A DNA stretch of 64,000 nt from an uncultured candidate division WPS-2 bacterium (GTDB lineage Bacteria; Vulcanimicrobiota; Vulcanimicrobiia; Vulcanimicrobiales; Vulcanimicrobiaceae). The notes under the pieces are model-generated. The model saw only the letters and a program-made list of their open reading frames with translations, did no database searches and was not told the origin of the DNA. The stretch spans positions 1-64,000 of the forward strand of contig CALEYW010000013.1 of the NCBI GenBank assembly GCA_937927945.1. The letters are read 5' to 3'. Positions 15,497-23,545 of the stretch are shown piece after piece. Each line of letters begins with the position of its first letter. Positions within the stretch are counted from its first letter, which is position 1. Position numbers and translations under genes: made by a program.

Positions 15497-16738
15497 CTAT
15501 CTCGGGGCGAGGATGGGTTCCACCGACGGATCCGCGAGTCTGAGGTAGACGTGTCCCACGCCGGCCGTGCCGAGCATGAATCCGTCCACCTGCTCTCTGG
15601 TCATCAGACCAGACGGCCAAGGCCGTTCGGCGTAGTGATAGCGCTCGGTGGCCGCCTTGACCACGGTCGCGAGTGAGGGAGCGTACGCGGCACGACCGGA
15701 TCGTACGGCGTCGAGAAGGGTGTCGAGCATGCCGAAGATGCCATGACAGACCGTAAAGTCGGCGTTCGGGTCCCGGTACAAGCCGTTGACGGACGCCGAC
15801 GTCGTGGCCAACGCCGCTGCGATGTCGTCGCCGACGGCGAATCCGCCGACGGATTCGGCGAACAGCCGCGCGCGCGCGATCCCGACGGCGCCATGGCACC
15901 ACGCGATCCCGAAGGGAACCGCCCCGCGAGCTTGTCCCGGCATGATTCGCAGATCCGGCCAGTTTCGGCGAGCCGGGTCGTACGTCGAGCGTTCGTACGC
16001 GAAGGCCGCTGCAATCGCCCCGTGCAGCACGGCGTCGGGCGCGACGGCATGCAGTGCGAGGAGAGTGTGCGCGATCCCAGCAGCGCCGTGCGCGAAGCCG
16101 GTCAAGTTCCCGCGCTTCTCGCGCATTGTGCTCCACGACAGCGTCCCGTTCCGATCGAGCTCGCCGAGCGCGATCAGCATGCCGGCAGCATCCTGCGCGC
16201 GGGCGAGAAGGCGTGGCTCCTCGCGCAACGCGCGAGCCGCGACGACGAGCGCCAGAAGGGTGCCGGCGGTTCCGCCGACCACGTCGGTCGTGTCAGGCTG
16301 CTCGATCGTAAGCGGAACGCGCAACAGCAACTCCAGCGCGGCGACGATCGGCTCCTCGTCGCCGAGCTCCCGCGCGGCGAGGATGAGTGCGGCGCCAACT
16401 CCCGCCGCACCGCCGTAGAATCCGAGCGGCGCGGAAGCCTCGAGCTCTCCGGCCAGCGCCCGTGCGTGACGCAGTGCTCCGAGCGAGGTTCTCCGGACGA
16501 GCCCGTCACCGGTACGTGCGGCAAGCTGCGCCAGGAAAAGGCCGATGCCGGAGGTCCCACCGTACACCTCGGCACCCGTCGTCGCGCTCACGGCCGGATT
16601 CTGTCCGGGTGCGACCGGAACGGCGTCGAACCACGTGCAGCGATCGCCCGCCCACAACGCGCGGCGAGCGATCCCATATCCGATCGCGGTCGCGGCTTCG
16701 AGCGCGAGCGCTGGGGACGGCACGGTCGGCGCGATCAT
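15497..16738 (-). CDS. LanC-like lanthionine cyclase, stand-alone
   Basis: A 413-residue LanC-family protein. LanC enzymes use zinc-activated cysteine thiolate to attack dehydroalanine or dehydrobutyrine, forming (methyl)lanthionine. All three motifs are present: GFAHGAAG (His 217), AWCHGAVG (Cys 281) and VCHGIFG (Cys 331, His 332), so the zinc site is complete. The ATG at 16738 overlaps the stop of the HopA1-like gene (ATGA). It is the last gene of the leftward operon that holds two precursor-like proteins. With the kinase and lyase immediately upstream it completes a three-protein lanthionine set. LanC-like proteins can have other roles, but the context argues for modification. Confidence 0.85.
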   Translation of the reverse strand: MIAPTVPSPALALEAATAIGYGIARRALWAGDRCTWFDAVPVAPGQNPAVSATTGAEVYGGTSGIGLFLAQLAARTGDGLVRRTSLGALRHARALAGELEASAPLGFYGGAAGVGAALILAARELGDEEPIVAALELLLRVPLTIEQPDTTDVVGGTAGTLLALVVAARALREEPRLLARAQDAAGMLIALGELDRNGTLSWSTMREKRGNLTGFAHGAAGIAHTLLALHAVAPDAVLHGAIAAAFAYERSTYDPARRNWPDLRIMPGQARGAVPFGIAWCHGAVGIARARLFAESVGGFAVGDDIAAALATTSASVNGLYRDPNADFTVCHGIFGMLDTLLDAVRSGRAAYAPSLATVVKAATERYHYAERPWPSGLMTREQVDGFMLGTAGVGHVYLRLADPSVEPILAPR

Positions 16739-17721
16739 GCCGCCTCAGGCGCCGGGACGTCGAGTCGGTACGGATATCGTGAGGTCGGATTGCACTCGAA
16801 CGCCGCGAGATCGAAGCCGTATCTCGTCAGGCGCTCGCACACGACCGATAGGCGCGCGTCGTCGCCGCCGGCACGACGCTCTTCCGCGAGCACGAGGCCT
16901 TCGGCGATCAGATCGCAGCGATGCATTCCGAAGCTGTCCCACGTCGGCGGACTCTCGCCAAACGCAAGCCCCGGCGCGAGCGCGCGCGTGAAGAGCGGCA
17001 CGCGCGGTCGGAGGTGTTCGCGGAGCGCACGATGGGCCGCGCCGATCGCGTCACGCGCGGCCTCGACGTCGTCGTCGCCGAGGTAGAGCACGCCGGCGTC
17101 GGCGCGATCGTACCCGCGCGGATCCACCGGAACCTTCGCCCGGAACGGGATGCGACGCCGGTCGAGGCGCGTTCCGATCTCGCGGAGGAAGATCGCCGCG
17201 CCGTCCGGATCGACGTTCCAGTAGAATCGGACCTGGCGGCCCGATTGCGCGTCACGCACCGGTCGGCCGACGACGACGTAGTGTCCGAACGGCCCGGTGA
17301 CGAGCTCGCGCATCCCGGCGACGCGCACCGGCAGCCCGGGAGCGATCCCCGCATCCAACGGGACGACGTCTGCAATCGGGAGGACCCGCTGCTCGACACC
17401 GCGCGCGACGACGACCCCGGCGGCATCGAACCGGGCGACGATCCAGTCGTCCTCGTAACGCGTACCCACGGGGTTCGCCGTGCGAAGCTGCGTGAGAAAG
17501 GTTTCCGGTGCGATCTCGCTCGACGTCCCGCGGCCTGCGGTCGGCGGAGCGCTGTAGTGCAGCGCATACAGCGCTTCCGCCAAGCCGAGGAACGGACCGC
17601 GCTCGTTCGCGATCGAGACGTCGCACCGATCGCCGCGCACGCTCGTCACCGTCGCCCGATCCGTCGACGTCAACGAACAGGCGGAGAGTATGCCCCGGAG
17701 CTGATCAATGAAATCGCTCAC
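16735..17721 (-). CDS. HopA1-like putative phospho-Ser/Thr lyase (class V LanY-like)
   Basis: A 328-residue protein of the type III effector HopA1 family. The core reads VRFYWNVDPDGAAIFLREI, then IPFRAKVPVDPRGYDRADAG, then VLYLGDDDVEAARDAI. Proteins of this family serve as the lyase that eliminates phosphate from phosphorylated Ser/Thr in class V lanthipeptides (LxmY) and occur in thioamitide clusters (TvaD). GTG 17721 is chosen: AGGAGG lies 4 nt upstream and GTGA overlaps the kinase stop. It is flanked by a kinase and a LanC, exactly the partners this reaction needs. Lyase activity is inferred, not shown. Confidence 0.75.
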   Translation of the reverse strand: MSDFIDQLRGILSACSLTSTDRATVTSVRGDRCDVSIANERGPFLGLAEALYALHYSAPPTAGRGTSSEIAPETFLTQLRTANPVGTRYEDDWIVARFDAAGVVVARGVEQRVLPIADVVPLDAGIAPGLPVRVAGMRELVTGPFGHYVVVGRPVRDAQSGRQVRFYWNVDPDGAAIFLREIGTRLDRRRIPFRAKVPVDPRGYDRADAGVLYLGDDDVEAARDAIGAAHRALREHLRPRVPLFTRALAPGLAFGESPPTWDSFGMHRCDLIAEGLVLAEERRAGGDDARLSVVCERLTRYGFDLAAFECNPTSRYPYRLDVPAPEAA

Positions 17722-18761
17722 GCCGCCTCCTGCCAACGAGTACATGCGGCTTCGGGGTGCGCGAGCAGCTCGCAGCCCATCGCCAGGACGGAGGCGATCG
17801 AGGGGTCGTACTGCTCGTTGAACTGCGCGCTCTCCAGACACGTCTGAAGCATCCGCACTCCGGTCAGACGGAAAAGGTCGACGCGCCGGTCGCCCGCGCT
17901 CGCGACGTCCGTCAGCGCCGAGAGATATCCCGTCCACAACGCGTCGAGTAAAGGACGCGCGCGACGTTGTGCGACCGGCAGCGGGTCCGCGGGGCCGATC
18001 AAGGTGGGCGTGAGCAAGGAATGAACGAGTCCGGCCACATCCCAGAGGCCGTCGCCGAGGGCCGCGATCTCCCAATCGATGACGCGAATCGAATCGTCGT
18101 CCAAAACGAGCACGTTCGCGGCCTTCGCGTCGCCGTGAACGATGTGCGTGTCGAGCCACGACGCCCGAGCGCGCTGCAGCGCGGCGAGCACGTCCGCCCG
18201 TTGCCGCACCTGTCCGAGCAGCGCGTGCGCCGCGCCGGTCGACGGCCGATAGTGCTGGTGCTCCGATCCCAGCGTGAGCGCCCAGGCGGGACCCGTTCGG
18301 AACAGCCGGCGCGTTCGAGGCTCGCTGAGGATGCTCGAAACGGATCCGTGCAGGGTGCCGAACGCACGGCCGACGTCGCGCAGCAGCGTCGGATCGAGCG
18401 GGATCCCCGCGGCCAGCTTCGCCAAGAGCGATTCCGAAGATCGAACGAGCTCGATCGTCAGAATCGCGTTTCGCTCGTCATAGTGGTAGAACTTCGGCAT
18501 CCACGGCAGGAGCGGGGCGAACGCCGGCTCGTTCGCCGACAGCCAGAACACCGCCGCTTCCGTCCACATCGTCGTTGCGTCCGGCGCGCCGGCATCGAGC
18601 GGCTGTTTGAGGATGTATCCTCCACGGCGAGCGATCTCGACGCGGATGAGATGGTTGCGTCCGATGTATTCGGTCGCCGTGACCGTCCCGCTCACGAGTT
18701 CCTCCGGCCCGATCAATCCGAGCCGGAGCAGGTGATGAATCGCATCGCGCCGGTCCAACAT
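17718..18761 (-). CDS. APH-like kinase, putative lanthipeptide Ser/Thr kinase (LanK-like)
   Basis: A 347-residue protein with the aminoglycoside-phosphotransferase/choline-kinase fold. Lys 52 (YILKQ) is the ATP lysine. The catalytic loop is IVHGDAKAANVLVL (His 209, Asp 211, Asn 216), and VIDWEIAALGDGLWD carries the metal-binding Asp 229. In class V lanthipeptide and thioamitide clusters such a kinase (LxmK, TvaC) phosphorylates precursor Ser/Thr before elimination. ATG 18761 lies 10 nt after the stop of the repeat precursor. It overlaps the HopA1-like gene by GTGA. I infer that its substrate is the adjacent precursor; antibiotic resistance is unlikely in this setting. Confidence 0.78.
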   Translation of the reverse strand: MLDRRDAIHHLLRLGLIGPEELVSGTVTATEYIGRNHLIRVEIARRGGYILKQPLDAGAPDATTMWTEAAVFWLSANEPAFAPLLPWMPKFYHYDERNAILTIELVRSSESLLAKLAAGIPLDPTLLRDVGRAFGTLHGSVSSILSEPRTRRLFRTGPAWALTLGSEHQHYRPSTGAAHALLGQVRQRADVLAALQRARASWLDTHIVHGDAKAANVLVLDDDSIRVIDWEIAALGDGLWDVAGLVHSLLTPTLIGPADPLPVAQRRARPLLDALWTGYLSALTDVASAGDRRVDLFRLTGVRMLQTCLESAQFNEQYDPSIASVLAMGCELLAHPEAACTRWQEAA

Positions 18762-18771
18762 CCGCTGTGCT

Positions 18772-19944
18772 TTAGCCGCCGTATGGACAGAAGACGCCGG
18801 TCCGCGTGTACGCACCGCCGCCGGGCTGCCCGACGCACTGAATGTCTTGCGTGCACCCGCGGCCCGGGCACGTCTGGGCGCTCAGCGTCGGGCATCCGTA
18901 GAAACCGCACGTGTGGCCGACGAAGGTCTGCGGACAGTTCGGCGCTCCGGCCGTGACTTGGCAGTGCGGCACGGTCTGCTGCGCCGCGCCGAACGCAGCT
19001 TGGCCGAAACCGCCGCCGACTCCGCACGGATAATACGTGCATCCGGCTTGCGTCGGATGGATGCAGATCGGACACGTGTGACCGAACTCGGTCGGAAACG
19101 CCGGACAGTTCGAGTCGTCGCACGTGTACACCGTGCGCCGGCACAGCACGGCGTGCGTGGCCGGGAACGCGCCGGCGGCCTGTGCAGCCGCTGCCTGCGG
19201 CCCCGCCGCCCCGCCGAATGGTGCTTGGCCGAAGCCGCCCCCCACCCGACACGGAAAATACGTGCATCCCGACTGTGTGGGATTGATGCAGATCGGACAC
19301 GTGTGACCGAACTCGGTCGGAAACGCCGGACAGTTCGAGTCGTCGCACGTGTACACCGTGCGCCGGCACAGCACGGCGTGCGTGGCCGGGAACGCGCCGG
19401 CGGCCTGTGCAGCCGCTGCCTGCGGCCCCGCCGCCCCGCCGAATGGTGCTTGGCCGAAGCCGCCCCCCACCCGACACGGAAAATACGTGCATCCCGACTG
19501 TGTGGGATTGATGCAGATCGGACACGTGTGACCGAACTCGGTCGGAAACGCCGGACAGTTCGAGTCGTCGCACGTGTACACCGTGCGCCGGCACAGCGCG
19601 ACGTGCGTGGCCGGGAAGGCCCCTGCTGCTTGCGCTGCGGGCGCCCCGCCCGCGCCGGCAGCCGCCGACCCGGGCCGCACGTCCGCTTGGGCCTTCACCC
19701 ATACGTACGAGCCGCCGAGCGCGGATGATTCCGGCGGGAGCGGATAGCTGTGTACGATATCGCTTTCTGCAACGTCGTGCCACGTGTTGAAAGACACGTC
19801 GGGGTAGATCCGGACGCGACCCGGCGCGTCGCTCTTTCCGACGAAACCGGAAAGTACGGAGGTTGCCTGCGGATTCGCGGGATCGGGCACGACGTTGCCG
19901 ACGAAGTCGTCGAAGCGGATCCCCCCGGGAGCTTTCTCAGCCAT
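18772..19944 (-). CDS. Large multi-repeat Cys-rich precursor-like protein 1
   Basis: A 390-residue protein. Residues 1-100 form a leader-like region (MAEKAPGGIRFDDFVGNVV, then RIYPDVSFNTWHDV and ALGGSYVWVKAQADV) without cysteine, ending in an Ala/Gly linker. Three 75-residue repeats follow from about residue 103. Each has seven Cys and about nine Ser/Thr in the frame LCRRTVYTCDDSNCPAFPTE, then FGHTCPICI, PTQSGCTYFPC, and a Gly-rich spacer. A 60-residue tail has eight more Cys. AAAGGG precedes ATG 19944 by 6-7 nt, and the gene sits between a kinase-LanC gene and a kinase gene. I infer a lanthionine-type RiPP precursor; a metal-binding repeat protein is the main alternative because CPIC recurs. 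Confidence 0.7.
   Translation of the reverse strand: MAEKAPGGIRFDDFVGNVVPDPANPQATSVLSGFVGKSDAPGRVRIYPDVSFNTWHDVAESDIVHSYPLPPESSALGGSYVWVKAQADVRPGSAAAGAGGAPAAQAAGAFPATHVALCRRTVYTCDDSNCPAFPTEFGHTCPICINPTQSGCTYFPCRVGGGFGQAPFGGAAGPQAAAAQAAGAFPATHAVLCRRTVYTCDDSNCPAFPTEFGHTCPICINPTQSGCTYFPCRVGGGFGQAPFGGAAGPQAAAAQAAGAFPATHAVLCRRTVYTCDDSNCPAFPTEFGHTCPICIHPTQAGCTYYPCGVGGGFGQAAFGAAQQTVPHCQVTAGAPNCPQTFVGHTCGFYGCPTLSAQTCPGRGCTQDIQCVGQPGGGAYTRTGVFCPYGG
19060..19600. repeat. 225-bp in-frame tandem repeats inside precursor 1
   Basis: The sequence repeats with a period of exactly 225 bp (75 codons). For example CGTGCATCCCGACTGTGTGG occurs at 19261 and 19486, and ATGCAGATCGGACACGTGTG at 19061, 19286 and 19511. 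The first two units appear identical over nearly their full length, and the third diverges after about 19590. Identity at silent positions indicates recent duplication or gene conversion. Confidence 0.9.
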
Positions 19945-19962
19945 GATTGCCCTTTCAGAAAA

Positions 19963-22353
19963 TCAGCGCGGGTAACGCTGCGCGAAACCTTCGCGCTCGA
20001 AAAACGGCATCCGCGCTCGTTGCGGCTCCGCGAGATCGCACGCCAGCAGCGCGATTCCGATCTGTCCTTTGTAGAGGCTCTCGCTGCGAACCGCCGGAGC
20101 CTGATACGGCGCGTCACCGGCGCGCATCGCTCGCCCGGCAAGCTCTTCCGCGCGCCGCAGCCAGCGCGCGTCGCCGCTCGCCCGATAGACGTTCAGAAGG
20201 GCATAGGCACGCCCAGCATCGCCGCAGCAGAGATTGCCGATCGGCGCGCCGCCCTCCCACGCGTTCCAAGCCGCGTCTTCGGCCAACTCGAGATACCGAT
20301 CGTCGCCGAACGCTTCGTGCGCCAAGGTCCACAGGAAAACGAAGCCGGCGCTCCCGTTGCACCAGCCCGTCATGTAATCGGGCGCCGGACCGACGTTTGA
20401 CCGGTGTACGTGCCAGCGCCAGCGCGCTCCCGAGCCGAACGGCTCCCGTAGGGCCGCGAGCTCCTCGAGTCTGCTGCGAACGGACGGTGGCACGGGTCGA
20501 CCGGATGCAAGCGACCACGACAACGCCGCAAAGACGATGCCCGCCCATCCGTGCGCCGCACCGAAATACTCGATTTCACCACACGCTGGAATCTCACCGT
20601 ACCGATCGACTTCCGACCAAATCTCCGCGGCGACCTCATCCCCGAGCCTGCGCAGCGCATCGTCGCCGAGGTATTCGCTCTGGGGCATTGCGTCGAGGAG
20701 CATCGACGATGCGAGCAACGTGCCCGATCGTCCCAGCGTGACGTCAAGCGAAGTGCACGCGATCCGCGACGTCGCGACGAACAAATCGAGCGCACGCAGC
20801 GCCGTCAGGAAGTCGCCGCCCGCGACCGCAACGAGAAAACGAACGGCATGGACGCCGCTCTCGGTATGGTAGGGCGTACGGCGTCCGACGACGGACGGCG
20901 TGAGGTCGAGGGCGTCGTTGAAGAACGCCGCTTCGCGATCGACGTCGTGCGCGGCCTTGACCGACCAGAGATCGGCCAGCGCGAGCAGCGCGGGGTCGTC
21001 GCGTGTGCACGCCATCCGGTAGAGCGCGAAGGCGATCCCGGCCGCCCCGTAGGACAGCGACGATGTCGGGGCGTCTCGCAAGCCGTAGCGCAGCAGGGTC
21101 GAGCCGAGGCCGACGTGCGCGATGACCGCCGCCGCATAGCGGCGGGACTCCTCGGCAACCGGACTGCCGGCGGGGCCGGGACGCGATACCGGTGCGGCGG
21201 CATCGAGCTCGCGCGCGAATGCGTCCATCGAGATGAAGCGCGCGTCCGGCTGCTTGGCGAGCGCCGTGCGAAGTGCGGCTTCCACCGCAGGCCACGGCCG
21301 CACGCCGCGGCTTTCGAATGAACGCGGCTCGTCTTCCGCGATCTGCCGAAACAGCTCATTTCGCTCCAGCGAGAAATCGAGGTAGTGCTGACCCGTGAAC
21401 AAGCTGAAGAGGAGCGCCGCTACCGCGTATTGCTCGCCGCGCTGGGTCGGGCGCAAGAGCGAGTCGGTTCCGCGAACGAATTCCGGCTCGTAGAAGAAGC
21501 CGACTCCGCCGCGCCCCGGCAGGTTCCGCGCATCCTCGTCGTCGACGGCGAGGCCGTAGTCCAAGATCGTGATCGATCCATCTCGTGCCACGAGGACGTT
21601 GCGCGGGTGCACGTCGCCGTGGACGATCCCCTGCGTGTGGAGATGTGCGTAGGCGTCGAGAATGCGCACGCCGAGCGCGCGAACACGTTCCGGATCATCG
21701 CGGGCTTCGGCGGCCGCGGACGCCGCGTCGACCCCGGATCGCCACGCGATGAGCAGGTACGGGCGACGCTCGAACCGACCCGAAGCGAGGAGCTCCGGGT
21801 TCACACGCCCGTCGAGCCGAGCCAGGATGGCCGCCTCACGCTCGAAGCTCGGGGCGACGCGTTCACCCGCGCCGTCGCGAGCGATCTTCAGGGCGGCGAT
21901 GACACCGTCACTTCGCCGCACTTGATAGAGCTCCGTGTCGTCGAACCCTTGCACGAGATTCAGGACGACGACACCGTCAAGCACCCGATCGCCCGGCGTG
22001 AGCGCCGCCGTGACGGCGTCGGCTTCGCGCGAGCCTGAAGTCACCAAAAATCGCGACTCGACCAAGCGCATCAGCAGCGGAAACGCCTCATCGAGCACGA
22101 GCCCCGGATCGACGTCGCTGCTTCGGCTATAGTCGAAGATCGCTTCGGCGATCTTCATCGGCGTGCGGAAGCGCTCGATCAACGCCGCGAATTGGGCATC
22201 GACGATGCGGGAGGGCGTACGTCCGCGTGGCCGCGTGACCGCGTAATCCCCCGCACCCGCATCGATCTGTCCGCGCACCTCGGGCGCGAGCTCCGTCACC
22301 GGAATGACCAGCACGTCTTCGGGAAGAACGAATTCGTCGGTGATTGCCGTCAT
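19963..22353 (-). CDS. Kinase-LanC fusion lanthionine synthetase with N-terminal RRE-like domain
   Basis: A 796-residue protein in three parts. Residues 1-105 resemble a PqqD/RRE-type precursor-binding domain (IVDAQFAALIERFRTPMKIA). Residues 120-390 are a Ser/Thr kinase: Lys 156, HGDVHPRN (245-252) and DYG (265-267). Residues 405-796 are LanC: AAHGWAG (His 601), GWCNGSAG (Cys 665), NLCCGDAG (Cys 709, Cys 710). The zinc motif is CCG rather than CHG, as in the substrate-tolerant ProcM clade of LanM enzymes. Unlike LanKC and LanL there is no N-terminal lyase domain. ATG 22353 overlaps the stop of the gene before it (ATGA), whose product may supply the lyase. It probably modifies precursor 2. Confidence 0.82.
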   Translation of the reverse strand: MTAITDEFVLPEDVLVIPVTELAPEVRGQIDAGAGDYAVTRPRGRTPSRIVDAQFAALIERFRTPMKIAEAIFDYSRSSDVDPGLVLDEAFPLLMRLVESRFLVTSGSREADAVTAALTPGDRVLDGVVVLNLVQGFDDTELYQVRRSDGVIAALKIARDGAGERVAPSFEREAAILARLDGRVNPELLASGRFERRPYLLIAWRSGVDAASAAAEARDDPERVRALGVRILDAYAHLHTQGIVHGDVHPRNVLVARDGSITILDYGLAVDDEDARNLPGRGGVGFFYEPEFVRGTDSLLRPTQRGEQYAVAALLFSLFTGQHYLDFSLERNELFRQIAEDEPRSFESRGVRPWPAVEAALRTALAKQPDARFISMDAFARELDAAAPVSRPGPAGSPVAEESRRYAAAVIAHVGLGSTLLRYGLRDAPTSSLSYGAAGIAFALYRMACTRDDPALLALADLWSVKAAHDVDREAAFFNDALDLTPSVVGRRTPYHTESGVHAVRFLVAVAGGDFLTALRALDLFVATSRIACTSLDVTLGRSGTLLASSMLLDAMPQSEYLGDDALRRLGDEVAAEIWSEVDRYGEIPACGEIEYFGAAHGWAGIVFAALSWSLASGRPVPPSVRSRLEELAALREPFGSGARWRWHVHRSNVGPAPDYMTGWCNGSAGFVFLWTLAHEAFGDDRYLELAEDAAWNAWEGGAPIGNLCCGDAGRAYALLNVYRASGDARWLRRAEELAGRAMRAGDAPYQAPAVRSESLYKGQIGIALLACDLAEPQRARMPFFEREGFAQRYPR

Positions 22354-23525
22354 GATCCGGCGCTCTCCGCCTCTAGGCGCAATGACGTCGCCGGCGCCCA
22401 CGTTGCCGGGTCGACCCCCTCGAGCGCGATGCGATCCAGTGCGAACTGCCACGTCGGGACGTCGTCGTCGCCCTGCCGCTTCGCGATCGCAAGCGCTGCG
22501 GCGAGCCGGTTCGTCAGCCACAGTCGCCAACTCTCTCGCGCCTGCCACCACGGACCCGCGCGTCCCGCCGGCGGGTCGACGCCCCACGACAAGAGTCCGT
22601 CTTCAGCAACGGCAGCGGTGAAGGGCACTCCCTGCGCAGGAATGCCGGCCAGCCGCTGCCGCAACGTTTCAGCCGTCTCCGCCAACGATTCGAAGCTCGC
22701 GAAGTACAGCACGATCTTATCGGGACGGAGGATGCCATAGAGGTCGCTGCCGATCTTGAACGCCGTCGCCGACGAAGCGACGACGACGCCGGTCACGATC
22801 TCGAACGCGTCGCGCAACGCTGCCGGCATCGGGCTGACGTAGAGCTTGTATGCACTCGACGCCGTTGCGTCGATAACACGCGATCTCCAGGAGACCCAGC
22901 CCTGATGAGCGCCGTCACCGGCGTCGCTCCGCCAGGCCTTGGCGAGGCGAGCTGCGATGACGTCCGCATCCCGGAGGCCGAGATAGTGCAGAAGCGCATC
23001 GCGTGACGGAATGCGCGAACGCCAGAACGGGCCTGCGGGAACGTGATTGTAGGTGTAAAGGCGCGTCGATATCTCGGCGACATCCGTCGAGTCCAAGGCG
23101 TCGGCGTACTGCAGTGCGGCCACCGACAGTGCCCCGATCGCCGACGATCCATGCGCAGGCGCGTGCGTCGTCCGCAGTGAGCGCAACGCCGCGGGACCCC
23201 ACACGAACCGGCCTTCGAATTCGATTTCGAGTACGCCGTCGAGGACGAATGTCGCGATTGTCTCATCGTAGCCGGAACCGAGCGACGATCGCACGTAGTG
23301 CGGCAGCGGGCCCGGCTCCCGTAACGTGAGGAAGAGGAGTGCGGCGTCTCGAGAGACCGACTTGATGCTCAGGCCGGTCGCTCGCGACGGCTTCAGGATC
23401 CCGTAAGCGTCCGCGTCGAGAGCCAGATGGTGCAGCGAGCTCTGCTCTTCGCCGTTAAGTCGATCGTAGAGCACGAGCTCGTAGTCCGGACTGGCCCGGA
23501 ACGTCTTCTCCGTGATGTTTAGCAT
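22350..23525 (-). CDS. Unrecognised protein, putative stand-alone lanthipeptide lyase
   Basis: A 391-residue protein with no catalytic motif I can name with certainty. The C-terminal half has YKLYVSPMPAALRDAFEIV, then AFKIGSDLYGILRPDKIVLY, then FASFESLAETAETLRQRLAG and GVPFTA. The order of these elements resembles the N-terminal phospholyase domain of LanKC/LanL (YVSP....FKV....GK..T.YP....A..L...L..L.G). It is coupled by ATGA to a kinase-LanC fusion that lacks a lyase, and follows precursor 2 by 20 bp. I infer that it is the missing lyase as a separate polypeptide. A scaffold or precursor-recognition role is possible. Start is ATG 23525. Confidence 0.55.
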   Translation of the reverse strand: MLNITEKTFRASPDYELVLYDRLNGEEQSSLHHLALDADAYGILKPSRATGLSIKSVSRDAALLFLTLREPGPLPHYVRSSLGSGYDETIATFVLDGVLEIEFEGRFVWGPAALRSLRTTHAPAHGSSAIGALSVAALQYADALDSTDVAEISTRLYTYNHVPAGPFWRSRIPSRDALLHYLGLRDADVIAARLAKAWRSDAGDGAHQGWVSWRSRVIDATASSAYKLYVSPMPAALRDAFEIVTGVVVASSATAFKIGSDLYGILRPDKIVLYFASFESLAETAETLRQRLAGIPAQGVPFTAAVAEDGLLSWGVDPPAGRAGPWWQARESWRLWLTNRLAAALAIAKRQGDDDVPTWQFALDRIALEGVDPATWAPATSLRLEAESAGS

Positions 23526-23545
23526 GGCCGCATGATGCCTAGAGG

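Noticed and set aside
17718..18761. APH-like protein as an aminoglycoside resistance gene
   Set aside because: It is coupled by GTGA overlap to a HopA1-like gene and followed by LanC, matching class V lanthipeptide kinases better than resistance enzymes.
19124..19531. Two identical 60-codon plus-strand frames inside precursor 1
   Set aside because: They are antisense shadows of the 225-bp repeats; identity reflects the repeat, not separate genes.
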